This document shows positions 54,225 to 62,441 of a stretch of DNA of 64,000 nucleotides, in pieces. The translations under genes and the position numbers were made by a program. Numbering within the stretch: position 1 is the first letter of the stretch; each line of letters begins with the position of its first letter. The stretch is from Phytoactinopolyspora halophila (GTDB lineage Bacteria > Actinomycetota > Actinomycetes > Jiangellales > Jiangellaceae), in the NCBI RefSeq assembly GCF_003287285.1, contig NZ_QMIG01000010.1, positions 86,587 through 150,586 of the forward strand, given 5' to 3'. Under the pieces are notes generated by a model. That model saw nothing but the letters and a program-made list of their open reading frames with translations. It was not told where the DNA came from and ran no database searches.

Positions 54225-54590
54225 TCAGTTGTTGATCTCGATGCCGCATTCCTCGCGGGCGTTTTCCGTGATGTTCTCGAACGATTCCTGCGCGTCGTTG
54301 AAGACCTCCGCGATCTCTTCCTGCGGCATGTCCTCGTTCGCCATGTAGCGTACGGCTTGCGTGGCGGACTGCCAGTCGTCGCGGATGTCGTCCGGAGCGG
54401 AATCGGCGACGTCCTCGTACAGATCCGCGACTTCGCCGAACAGTTCCGGCTCGGGCACGCCCTCTTCGTCGATCTCCCGGACCCGCTCGGCGGCGTCGCT
54501 GACGGTTGCACAGTAGTCCGAGTCATCTCCACACGCGGTGAGCGGTAACGCGAGTGCGGTAGCTGCCGCGACCGCGGCAAATCGCTTCAT
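54225..54590 (-). CDS. small acidic lipoprotein
   Basis: A 121-residue predicted lipoprotein: a short basic start (MKRF), a hydrophobic core (AAVAAATALALPL) and the lipobox LTAC with the lipidated Cys at residue 19. The mature part is acidic and helical (DDIRDDWQSATQAVRYMANED, EVFNDAQESFENITENARE) with a second and third Cys (YCATV, ECGIE) that may form a disulfide. No family recognised. Start ATG 54590 gives the signal peptide directly; the open frame beyond it does not. Confidence 0.8.
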   Translation of the reverse strand: MKRFAAVAAATALALPLTACGDDSDYCATVSDAAERVREIDEEGVPEPELFGEVADLYEDVADSAPDDIRDDWQSATQAVRYMANEDMPQEEIAEVFNDAQESFENITENAREECGIEINN

Positions 54591-54778
54591 ATGGATCACG
54601 AGATTCTCCGTGTCGATCGATACCGAGCCAGGTGTCAGCACCTTATCGGACGAGAAAGCGAGCCGTCCGGACGATCAGGCCGGCTCGATTCACGTCACCA
54701 TTCCTCGTCGATTCTTGCGCCGTTCCTCATCCGTGGGATGTTTCAGCGGTTGTCACGCGAACGTCGTACAGTGGCCCA

Positions 54779-55555
54779 GTGAGTGAGCGTGAGATCGAGT
54801 GCTGGCTGACCGACATGGATGGCGTTCTTGTCAGGGAGGAGAAGGCCATTCCCGGCGCCGCCGAATTCCTGCAGCGCCTGGCCGACCGGGAACGGCGTTT
54901 CCTGGTGCTGACCAATAACTCAATCTTTACCCCGCGAGATCTCGCCGCCCGGCTCGCCCTGTCCGGGCTGGACATCCCCGAGGAGTCCATTTGGACATCC
55001 GCGCTGGCTACGGCGAAGTTCCTGGTTGATCAGCATCCGGGAGGCAGCGCGTACGTGATCGGTGAGGCGGGGTTGACGACGGCACTGCACGAGATCGGTT
55101 ACGTTCTGACCGACTCCAAGCCGGACTATGTGGTGCTGGGGGAGACACGGACGTACTCGTTCGAGGCGATCACGAAGGCGATTCGCCTCGTTGAAGGTGG
55201 TGCTCGTTTCATCGCGACCAATCCGGACGCTACCGGCCCATCGCAGGAGGGCCCGTTGCCGGCGACGGGTGCGGTGGCCGCGTTGATCTCCCGGGCAACC
55301 CGGCGCGATCCCTACTACGTCGGCAAACCCAACCCGATGATGTTCCGTAGCGCGCTCAACCGGATCCAGGCGCACTCGGAGACCACCGCCATGGTCGGAG
55401 ACCGGATGGACACTGATGTCGTCGCCGGTATGGAAGCCGGGCTCACCACCTGGCTCGTGCTGACCGGCTCCACGAAGCGAGCCGAGATCGAGAGTTACCC
55501 GTACCGGCCGCACCACGTGGTGGATTCGGTCGCCGACCTCGTGGACCTCGTCTGA
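54779..55555 (+). CDS. HAD-IIA family hydrolase (NagD-like)
   Basis: A 258-residue phosphatase-fold protein. Motif I is LTDMDGVLVREE (Asp pair in DxD), motif II the LTNNS of LVLTNNSIFTPRD, motif III the Lys of YVGKPNPMMF, and motif IV MVGDRMDTDVVAG. The large C2b cap places it in the NagD group, which dephosphorylates nucleotides or sugar phosphates. GTG 54779 has TACAGT (54767-54772) ending 6 nt upstream, so it is probably leaderless. Confidence 0.9.
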   Translation: MSEREIECWLTDMDGVLVREEKAIPGAAEFLQRLADRERRFLVLTNNSIFTPRDLAARLALSGLDIPEESIWTSALATAKFLVDQHPGGSAYVIGEAGLTTALHEIGYVLTDSKPDYVVLGETRTYSFEAITKAIRLVEGGARFIATNPDATGPSQEGPLPATGAVAALISRATRRDPYYVGKPNPMMFRSALNRIQAHSETTAMVGDRMDTDVVAGMEAGLTTWLVLTGSTKRAEIESYPYRPHHVVDSVADLVDLV

Positions 55556-55623
55556 CGGGGAATCCCCGGGCGCGGCGCGCGGGCCGCGGCGAGCCGCGTG
55601 CGAGCCGCGTGCCGCGCGACCGA

Positions 55624-56139
55624 TCAGGGATTGCAGCGGTGCAGCACGGTGGCGCGGTATCCGACGTCGGAGCGCCACATCTCCAGATTCCAGCTCGGTT
55701 TGTGCGGCTCGTCGATGCGGGCGAACTCGACGTGGCAGCGAAACTGGTCACGCAGATATGGATGGTCGACCTCGGGTTCCAACGTGATCACTTCCCGCCA
55801 GGCGTCGCGCCATTCGGATACCGGCGCTTCGTACCGGGCATAGTCGGTGGGATAGACGGCGAGCCGGCGACCGTTGGGGTCGGGAATCCACGTGACACGT
55901 TCCACGTGTTGTCCGTGCTCCGTGCCAGGCCCTTCGTTGTCCGCCCGGGAACCATTCGAGTCAGACGATGCGGGTACCACCTGCGCGGTGAACGTCGGCG
56001 CTACCGGGTCGCCGGGGGAGTTCGCCGGTCCGGTACCAGCGTGTACTGCGGGAGCGAGAGTGAGCTCCAACGTCGCTACGCCCGCGCAGAGCGCGAGCAT
56101 CCGCGTCATCGGGCGCGTCATGCGGCGCGTTCCGGGCAC
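55624..56139 (-). CDS. secreted DUF2599-like protein
   Basis: A 171-residue exported protein. The N-terminus has several Arg/Met residues, then a hydrophobic stretch (MLALCAGVATLELTLAPAVHA) that ends in a likely signal peptidase site after AVHA. The C-terminal domain (RVTWIPDPNGRRLAVYPTDY... LRDQFRCHVEFA... SWNLEMWRSDVG... HRCNP) has the conserved Trp/Cys pattern of DUF2599, with two Cys. GTG 56139 is fixed by GGGAGGGAG about 4 nt upstream. The role outside the cell is unknown. Confidence 0.65.
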   Translation of the reverse strand: MPGTRRMTRPMTRMLALCAGVATLELTLAPAVHAGTGPANSPGDPVAPTFTAQVVPASSDSNGSRADNEGPGTEHGQHVERVTWIPDPNGRRLAVYPTDYARYEAPVSEWRDAWREVITLEPEVDHPYLRDQFRCHVEFARIDEPHKPSWNLEMWRSDVGYRATVLHRCNP

Positions 56140-56285
56140 GAACTCCCTCCCTCAGGCGATCATGACCATGACGTGTCGGACGTGGACCATCATGACCGAT
56201 TCCGATGGCCGTTGCCGACGTTTCGTCGCAGCCGTTTCGGTCGGCAGCACAGGCTGGTCGCCCGGGCTGCGGACCGCCCCGTAGG

Positions 56286-57155
56286 TCACGAGGACGGTGA
56301 CGTGGGGAGCCGGTACAGTTCCTCGTCGAGCGGTTCGACCAGGCCGTCGGCGACCAGCCCGTCGAGCGCCCGTTCGCGCTGTACCGCGTCGGGCCAGACC
56401 GCGTCCAGAACCGGCTTCGGCACCGGACCGGTCGAATCGCGCAGCACGGCCATCAGCCGTCCCCGAACCTGGCGATCGGTTCCGGCCCATGCCTGGCCGC
56501 GCGGGGCGGGTCCGTCATGATCCGGGAAGCCGGAAAGCCTCCAGGTGCATTCCGCGGCTATCGGGCACGCCCCGCATCGCGGTGCTCGTGCGGTACAGAC
56601 CAGCGCGCCGAGTTCCATCAGGGCCACCGACCACACGGGGGCCGTGTCGTCGGTGGGGAGCAGCTCCTCGGCGAGCCGCCGCTCGGCCGCGGTGGTGGAG
56701 TTCGCCGGGTAGCGCGTGCCGCTGAACGCGCGAGCCAGGACGCGTCGCACGTTAGTGTCGAGAACGGCGTGTCGCGCGCCGAAGGCGAACGACGCGACGG
56801 CGGCCGCCGTGTAATCCCCGACCCCGGGCAATGCGAGCAGCTCGTCGTATGACTGCGGAACCGTTCCGTCGTGCCGGCTGACGATGGCCTGCGCTGCCGC
56901 GTGAAGACGCAGGGCACGGCGTGGGTAACCGAGCCGCCCCCAGGCGCGGATCGCCTCTCCCGGTTCTTCGGCAGCGAGGTCTGCGGGAGCGGGCCACCGG
57001 CGCATCCATTCGTGCCACACTGGCTCGACGCGGGGGACCGGAGTTTGCTGGAGCATGATTTCGCTGACCAGCACGCCCCACGGGGTGCAATCCGTGGATC
57101 GCCACGGCAGGTCCCGGGCGTGGGTGTGGTACCAGGTGATGAGGGCATCGTGCAT
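56286..57155 (-). CDS. mutY: A/G-specific adenine glycosylase (MutY)
   Basis: A 289-residue base-excision repair enzyme that removes adenine opposite 8-oxoguanine. Helix-hairpin-helix LPGVGDYTAAAVASFAFG precedes the catalytic Asp in AVLDTNVRRVLARAF; the iron-sulfur cluster loop is C-x6-C-x2-C-x5-C (CTARAPRCGACPIAAEC). Lacking the C-terminal MutT-like half, it is a short form, as common in actinobacteria. On the minus strand TACGCT (57163-57168) ends 7 nt before ATG 57155, so it should be leaderless. Its promoter abuts that of the divergent gene. Confidence 0.94.
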   Translation of the reverse strand: MHDALITWYHTHARDLPWRSTDCTPWGVLVSEIMLQQTPVPRVEPVWHEWMRRWPAPADLAAEEPGEAIRAWGRLGYPRRALRLHAAAQAIVSRHDGTVPQSYDELLALPGVGDYTAAAVASFAFGARHAVLDTNVRRVLARAFSGTRYPANSTTAAERRLAEELLPTDDTAPVWSVALMELGALVCTARAPRCGACPIAAECTWRLSGFPDHDGPAPRGQAWAGTDRQVRGRLMAVLRDSTGPVPKPVLDAVWPDAVQRERALDGLVADGLVEPLDEELYRLPTSPSS

Positions 57156-57196
57156 CGGTGGCAGCGTAGCGAAGGCTGGTAAGCTCTGGTGTCACC

Positions 57197-58480
57197 ATGG
57201 GGCTCATCGGCGACGACTGGACGATCGACTGGCGCTGCAAGAGCTTCCCGCCGATGGCCACGGGGATGCCATCGTCGCGGATCGCGGCAGCCGGATGGCA
57301 GCTGCATCGGGATTTCGGGACGCCTGTCGCGGTGCTGAAAGAAGATGCGCTCGCGCACAACCTCGACCGAATGCGGCGATACTGCGCGGAGAACGGTGTC
57401 GTCCTCGCACCGCACGGCAAGACGACCATGTCTCCGGAACTGATTGGCCGGCAGCTGCACCATGGCGCCTGGGCAATGACGGCTGCCACGGCCTGGCAGG
57501 CACGGGCGATGTTCGAGTTCGGCGCGTCGCGCGTGATCGTCGCGAACGAGTGCCTCGACCCCGTGGGGTTGCGCTGGCTCGCCGAGTATCTGCGGGAGAA
57601 TCCAGGCGCCGAGGCCTACGCGTTCGTGGATTCGCTGGATGCGGTCGAGATGATGCGTTCGCTCGTACCGGGAGACATGCCATTTCCCGTCCTCGTCGAG
57701 ATGGGTATCCCTGGTGGCCGCGCCGGCGCGCGTGACGTCGACACGGCGATCGAGACCGGCACGGCGGTCGCGGCCGCACCGGAGTTAGATCTTGCTGGTG
57801 TGGCGGGGTTCGAGGGCATCCTCGGCAGCGAACGTGTCCCGTCCGTCGTGGAATCGGTCCGGGAATTCCTGGAAAGGATCAGGCATGCCGCCGAGGAGTT
57901 GATCCATGCGGATGCCTTCCGCGCGGGCCATCCGGTGCTCCTATCCGCCGGTGGAAGTGCGTTCTTTGATCAGGTCGTCGACGTGTTCACGGCGAATCAG
58001 GAACGATATGCCCGGCCGGTGCAGGTGGTGATCCGCGCGGGGTGTTATCTCACGCACGATCACGGCGTGTACCAGAACGTCTCGCCCTTCGCCGGTGAGG
58101 AGCACGACTTCCGGGCGGCCATGGAGGTATGGGCACGTGTGATCTCCACTCCGGAACCCGGCCTGGCGCTGATCGATGCCGGAAAGCGGGACATCTCGAC
58201 GGATTCGCGGATGCCGGCAGTACTCTGCCGGGTACGAGGGGACGCTGGTGCGGCCACACCGCTTCCCGCAGCCGCCGTCGAGGGATTCAACGATCAGCAC
58301 GGTTACGTGCGGTTTGCGCGACCAGCAGGGGAGAGTTCCGACGACGAGCCGGTGCTGCGGGTGGGTGACCTTGTAGCGCTGGGCATCTCCCATCCGTGTA
58401 CGACGTTCGACAAGTGGCGCGCGATCCCGGTCGTCAACGACGAGTATCGGGTCATCTCGGCGGTGCGCACGTTCTTTTAG
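57197..58480 (+). CDS. D-serine dehydratase-like / alanine racemase-fold PLP enzyme
   Basis: A 427-residue fold-type III PLP enzyme. PLP Lys is in PHGKTTMSPEL (about residue 75). The C-terminal zinc motif H-x-C is in ISHPCTTFDKW, as in eukaryotic D-serine dehydratase (DSD1). It should remove ammonia from D-serine or cleave D-threonine-type substrates. TAAGCT (57180-57185) is 11 nt before the ATG; there is no good Shine-Dalgarno. With dtd in the same window it could limit D-amino acids, but the two are not linked. Confidence 0.85.
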   Translation: MGLIGDDWTIDWRCKSFPPMATGMPSSRIAAAGWQLHRDFGTPVAVLKEDALAHNLDRMRRYCAENGVVLAPHGKTTMSPELIGRQLHHGAWAMTAATAWQARAMFEFGASRVIVANECLDPVGLRWLAEYLRENPGAEAYAFVDSLDAVEMMRSLVPGDMPFPVLVEMGIPGGRAGARDVDTAIETGTAVAAAPELDLAGVAGFEGILGSERVPSVVESVREFLERIRHAAEELIHADAFRAGHPVLLSAGGSAFFDQVVDVFTANQERYARPVQVVIRAGCYLTHDHGVYQNVSPFAGEEHDFRAAMEVWARVISTPEPGLALIDAGKRDISTDSRMPAVLCRVRGDAGAATPLPAAAVEGFNDQHGYVRFARPAGESSDDEPVLRVGDLVALGISHPCTTFDKWRAIPVVNDEYRVISAVRTFF

Positions 58481-58583
58481 GCACTCTACGGTTGTCCACA
58501 GGGCGATCCTCGGGACGTGACCTGTCCACAGATGATGATTCGGGCCTGGTGCGGGTCCTGACCGTCGCGGGAGAGTCATGGCC

Positions 58584-59660
58584 ATGACTTCTCGACACAC
58601 CCCTCCTCCCGTCCAGTTGACCTCGCCACCCGACGTCATCGGTGCCATCCCTTCGCTCGTGGGTTTCCATCCCTCGGAGAGCGTCGTACTTGTCTGCATG
58701 CACGGGGCGCGGAACCGCATCGGTCTCGTCCTGCGAGTTGATCTTCCCGAATCCGAGGGCTATGCGGAATACGTCGATGATCTGTCGGATCGCGTCAGCC
58801 GGACGGGAGCCGATCGCGTCATCGTCGTGTGCTTCACCACGGAGACGTTCGCCGACGCGCGATTGCCTCGTCAGGATCTGATCGCGCAGCTTCACGAGGG
58901 ACTCGCGCGGCGCGACATCGACCGGATGGAATCACTGCTGGTGCGGGACGATTGGTGGTGGTCCTACACGTGTACCGAGCCATGCTGCCCGCCGTCGGGC
59001 ACGCCGCTGCCGCGATCGCCCAGCAGCACGGTCACCGAGGTGGAGGCGCGGTGCGTGCTGGATGGCCATGCCATCCTGGCCAACCGCGAGGAGCTGGAAC
59101 GAAGCGTGCAGGGTCCGGGTTCGGTCCGGCGTGCGATCCTCCAGGGCCGCGCTGACGAGATCGGTGATCAGATGGTGGACCGGATCCGCGACAGGGGTCT
59201 CGATCACGTCCGAGCGGAGACGCTCGGCACCGCCCGTGCCATGTGCGAGCGGTTCGTCCGGGGCGATCATGAGATCGACGATGACGAGGCGGTGCGCGTC
59301 CTGGTCGGCATCCTCGACAAGGGGGCTCGTGATCCGTTGTTGACATGGGGGATGGAGTACGGCTTTGAGAATGTCCTGCCGTTCATGACAGCGCTGTGCC
59401 AGCGGGCGGTGGACGAGATCGCCGTTCCCATCTGCGCGGTGCTGGCAGGGGTGGCGTATCAACACGGCAACGGCGCGCTCGCGGCCGTGGCCCTGGAACG
59501 CGCGCTGCGGATCGAACCGGATAATACGCTGGCCGGTCTCCTGCGAACTCTCCTGGATGGTCAGGTTCCTCCGGCCGAGATTCGCGCCGTGACGCGGCGT
59601 CTCCGTGACGATCTGGGCGATAGCGCCGCTCCGAGCGGTGATCGCCCCGCCATCGCATGA
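58584..59660 (+). CDS. DUF4192 family protein
   Basis: A 358-residue cytoplasmic protein; the N-terminal VQLTSPPDVIGAIPSLVGFHPSESVVLVC and DDWWWSYTCTEPCCPPSGTPLP are the DUF4192 hallmarks (WWWSYxC with clustered cysteines). The C-terminal half is helical and may form repeats (LAAVALERALRIEPDNTLAGLL). Restricted to actinobacteria, function unknown. ATG 58584 with GGGAGAG 8 nt upstream is preferred to ATG 58578. It is 13 nt upstream of the MoxR gene and probably co-transcribed. Confidence 0.88.
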   Translation: MTSRHTPPPVQLTSPPDVIGAIPSLVGFHPSESVVLVCMHGARNRIGLVLRVDLPESEGYAEYVDDLSDRVSRTGADRVIVVCFTTETFADARLPRQDLIAQLHEGLARRDIDRMESLLVRDDWWWSYTCTEPCCPPSGTPLPRSPSSTVTEVEARCVLDGHAILANREELERSVQGPGSVRRAILQGRADEIGDQMVDRIRDRGLDHVRAETLGTARAMCERFVRGDHEIDDDEAVRVLVGILDKGARDPLLTWGMEYGFENVLPFMTALCQRAVDEIAVPICAVLAGVAYQHGNGALAAVALERALRIEPDNTLAGLLRTLLDGQVPPAEIRAVTRRLRDDLGDSAAPSGDRPAIA

Positions 59661-59673
59661 GAAGGTGGATGCC

Positions 59674-60678
59674 ATGACGTCGGAGACCGCGTCCACCGAA
59701 CCAGGCGAACAGGCGACCTCTGCGGCTTCGGTGCAGGAGGTGGCAACCAGCGGTGAAGCGGTGCTGAAGGAAGTCGGCACCGTCGTCGTCGGCATGGAGC
59801 AACCCCTGCGCATGGCGCTGGCGGCGATTCTGGCCGGCGGCCACGTGCTCTTCGAAGACGTCCCCGGCTTGGGAAAGACACTGGCGGCACGGAGTTTGGC
59901 CGGAGCATTGGGCCTGAGCTTCCGGCGCCTGCAATGTACGCCTGACCTCCTGCCCGGAGACGTGACAGGATCCTATGTCTGGGATCCAGGGCCACGGGAG
60001 TTCTCGTTCCGGGCGGGTCCACTCTTCACCGGCTTGCTCCTGGCCGACGAGATCAACCGGACTCCACCGAAGACGCAGTCGGCGCTGCTGGAAGCCATGG
60101 CGGAAAAGCAGATCACGGTAGAGGGTGCCACGTTCCAACTGTCCAGGCCATTTCACGTTCTGGCCACGTCCAATCCGGTCGAGTACGAAGGAACGTATCC
60201 GTTGCCGGAGGCCCAACTGGACAGGTTCATGCTGCGGTTGTCGGCCGGGTATCTGGAACCAGCCCGCGAGGCCGACGTTCTGGCTCGCCGGATCGCTCGG
60301 CGCCGCGAGGAGACAGAGGTCACGTCGATCGTCGACGCACGACGTGTCCAGGCCCTGCAAGCCGGCGTCGAAGCCGTGGACGTCGACGCGTCGATCATTG
60401 CCTATTGTGTCGACCTCGCGTCCGCCACTCGACGCCACCGTGCCGTCGAGGTGGGCGCGTCGCCGCGTGGTTCGCAAGCGTTGTTGTTGACAGCCCGGGC
60501 GCTGGCGGTCCTCGACGGGCGAGATTACGTCGTGCCGGAGGACGTCAAGGCGGTGGCCGTGCCCGCGCTCGCGCATCGGCTCACGTTGACACCGGAGGCG
60601 TGGACGATGCGGACCAGCACCAGCGCTATCGTCAACGAGATCCTCGACCAGGTTCCCGGCCCCGCGACGAAGCGGTGA
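59674..60678 (+). CDS. MoxR-family AAA+ ATPase
   Basis: A 334-residue MoxR ATPase. Walker A: VPGLGKTLAA (about residues 66-75); Walker B: LLLADEINRTPPKTQSALLEAM; sensor 1: VLATSNPVEYEGTYPLPEAQLDRF. Such ATPases normally sit before DUF58 and transglutaminase genes and act as chaperones for metal insertion or complex assembly. Here there is no DUF58 gene downstream, so it is orphan. ATG 59674 follows GAAGGTGG. It is preceded by the DUF4192 gene. Confidence 0.9.
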   Translation: MTSETASTEPGEQATSAASVQEVATSGEAVLKEVGTVVVGMEQPLRMALAAILAGGHVLFEDVPGLGKTLAARSLAGALGLSFRRLQCTPDLLPGDVTGSYVWDPGPREFSFRAGPLFTGLLLADEINRTPPKTQSALLEAMAEKQITVEGATFQLSRPFHVLATSNPVEYEGTYPLPEAQLDRFMLRLSAGYLEPAREADVLARRIARRREETEVTSIVDARRVQALQAGVEAVDVDASIIAYCVDLASATRRHRAVEVGASPRGSQALLLTARALAVLDGRDYVVPEDVKAVAVPALAHRLTLTPEAWTMRTSTSAIVNEILDQVPGPATKR

Positions 60679-60930
60679 ATGGACTGCCGCTGTCGACGCG
60701 GGAATCGCTTCGCGTGCGAAATCCCCGGTGCGTCAACTGTAGGTAGATATTCTATTTCTAGGGTCACTTGAATATGGTATTCGACATTTATGGTCTGGCA
60801 TTCTTCAATTCATGAGCCGATCGCGTTCCGTGCAGGCCAGATGGTTCGCGTATCGGCGTGCTGCGACGAAGGATGGATGTTTTCGTGGGAATGGAACCCA
60901 GGAATGACAATCCAGGAATGACACCTGACT
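60679..60930. other. AT-rich intergenic tract after moxR
   Basis: No gene seen. The stretch at about 60740-60815 is clearly AT-rich (for example TAGATATTCTATTTCTAG) against a GC-rich background, and hints at remnant or foreign DNA or a strong promoter-like tract. An imperfect GGGA..TCGC/GCGA..TCCC hairpin (about 60700-60727) follows the moxR stop. A 12-bp direct repeat CCAGGAATGACA occurs twice with 15-bp spacing (about 60898-60925). Confidence 0.5.
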
Positions 60931-60971
60931 CTCGGTAAGAGGGGTGACGACGCACCCCCTCTTACCGAGAC
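60931..60971. terminator. bidirectional terminator hairpin, 15-bp perfect stem
   Basis: TCTCGGTAAGAGGGG (60931-60945) pairs perfectly with 60957-60971 around an 11-nt loop. It lies between the rightward moxR and the leftward M56 peptidase gene and stops transcription from both. Confidence 0.85.
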
Positions 60972-61011
60972 TTCAGGATCGCTATCGTGGCTCTGCCGGG
61001 TATATCGGAAA

Positions 61012-61923
61012 TCACGAGAGCTGGTGACTGAGATGGACGAGCCACGGCATCGCGACGCTGACCGTTGGAATGACGACGATCGCGATGGCGGCAGCGTACA
61101 CGCTGGATGCGAGCCCGTGATGAGCGATCGTCCGCGGCTCGCCGAGCCGTTGGATGCGGGTGAGGGGCGTGACGTGCCCGGTACCGATCGTTCCGGCCGG
61201 TACGGGCGCGTGGGCCAGGCGCACTAGAGCTCGTCCCAGCGGCACGGCTCCGGCACGGCGCTGGGCGGCGTCGTCGGCCAGCATCTCGACCAATCCGGCT
61301 GCGGCGTCCCGAGCTGCGCGGCTGCGGACGAGTGTGGGGAAGGCGTTGTGCAGCGCGGTGAACCCTTCGAGTACCAGATCGTGCCGGGCACGTGCGTGCG
61401 CGCGCTCGTGTTCCAGTACCGCCTGGATTTCGTCGTCAGACAGGGTGTCGAGCGCCGACGACGACACGACGAGCCGGGAACTCACTCCTGGAACGCAGTA
61501 GGCGAATGCCTCCGGGGCATCCAGGATGCGCGCACCCGGAGCTCGGCCATCGGATCGGCCAACGAGGTCAACCAACTGCCGGTGCCTTCGCCTGCGGGCC
61601 CGCAGATTGGTTCCCAGCACATGTGCCGACCACAGGAGACGTGCCAGTACCAGCACGGTAAAGGCGAAGGCGGAAATGTGCAGGGCCAGCAAGACGATCC
61701 CGGGCCGTTCGTAGAAGGAAATCAGCGTCGCGACGGACAAGCCCGCTCCGAGAGCTGACAGCAGAGCAGCTAGGGTCATCGCCTGCCACAACACGAGCGC
61801 GGCCCGGGGAACCCTGCTCGGCCACTCGGCGCGGGCGAGCCAGGCCGGAGCCGGGCCGGCCAGGACGAGGGCGAGCCCGGTGAGCAGGGCGGGCGTGGCC
61901 GTGACCGGGAACGCCTCGATCAT
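61012..61923 (-). CDS. M56-family membrane metallopeptidase (BlaR1-like)
   Basis: A 303-residue membrane protease. Zinc motif HExxH appears as LEHERAHARARHD (about residue 174); spans lie at residues about 8-28, 38-62, 75-100 and 270-293. It has no penicillin-binding sensor domain, so it is not a beta-lactam receptor as such. ATGA overlap with the blaI-like gene upstream shows one operon. In this pairing the peptidase cleaves the repressor or triggers its loss. Related: Rv1845c of mycobacteria. Confidence 0.88.
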   Translation of the reverse strand: MIEAFPVTATPALLTGLALVLAGPAPAWLARAEWPSRVPRAALVLWQAMTLAALLSALGAGLSVATLISFYERPGIVLLALHISAFAFTVLVLARLLWSAHVLGTNLRARRRRHRQLVDLVGRSDGRAPGARILDAPEAFAYCVPGVSSRLVVSSSALDTLSDDEIQAVLEHERAHARARHDLVLEGFTALHNAFPTLVRSRAARDAAAGLVEMLADDAAQRRAGAVPLGRALVRLAHAPVPAGTIGTGHVTPLTRIQRLGEPRTIAHHGLASSVYAAAIAIVVIPTVSVAMPWLVHLSHQLS

Positions 61924-62324
61924 TGCGCTTGCTCTCGTCGTTCGAGCTCGGCGAGGGCCGCGCGCAGGGCCGCGGTGTCGTCGGCCGATGCCGTATCGAC
62001 GAACCGGACGAGCGCCGAGGTTCGATCGTCACCGTCGACGGTACCGAGCGCTTCGTGCATGAGTTCGGCCGTGAGCTCGTCGCGATCGACTGCTGGCCGG
62101 TAGAGATAGGCGCGGCCATCTCGCGATTGTTCGACCGATCCCTTCTTTGCCAGGCGGTCCAAGACGGTCATGACGGTGGTGTAGGCGATCTCGCGGGTCT
62201 GGCTCAGCGCCTGGTGTACGTCGCGTACGGTGGCCGGCCGTGCGAGTGCCCACAGCTGCTCCATTACCGCGCGTTCGAGTTCGCCGAGCTGTGTCCGCCG
62301 TCCATCACGCATATCTCTCAGCAT
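61920..62324 (-). CDS. BlaI/MecI-family repressor
   Basis: A 134-residue winged-helix repressor: LGELERAVMEQLWALARPATVRDVHQAL and REIAYTTVMTVLDRLAKKGSV contain the recognition helix; the C-terminal part is a helical dimerisation region with an Asp/Ala-rich stretch. ATG 62324 or ATG 62312 could start it. Its likely targets are the four GTAGTA boxes in the 117-bp gap to the divergent cydA. Rv1846c in M. tuberculosis is the counterpart. Confidence 0.9.
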   Translation of the reverse strand: MLRDMRDGRRTQLGELERAVMEQLWALARPATVRDVHQALSQTREIAYTTVMTVLDRLAKKGSVEQSRDGRAYLYRPAVDRDELTAELMHEALGTVDGDDRTSALVRFVDTASADDTAALRAALAELERREQAQ

Positions 62325-62336
62325 AACCGACCACCT

Positions 62337-62398
62337 GTAGTACGACCCCATGTCGTAGTAACTACGACGGAGTGTAGTATTTACGACGGAACGTAGTA
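62337..62398. promoter_or_regulatory. four phased GTAGTA operator half-sites between blaI and cydA
   Basis: GTAGTA occurs at 62337-62342, 62355-62360, 62374-62379 and 62393-62398, spaced 18, 19 and 19 bp. GTCGTAGT-A-ACTACGAC (62352-62368) is a perfect 17-bp palindrome. BlaI/MecI proteins bind TACTA/TAGTA dyads, so these are very likely repressor sites controlling both blaI-blaR and cydA. Confidence 0.7.
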
Positions 62399-62441
62399 AT
62401 CCGTTGCCGGCCGGTCCGGCGGCCGGGAGGAGGGCGGTCTC

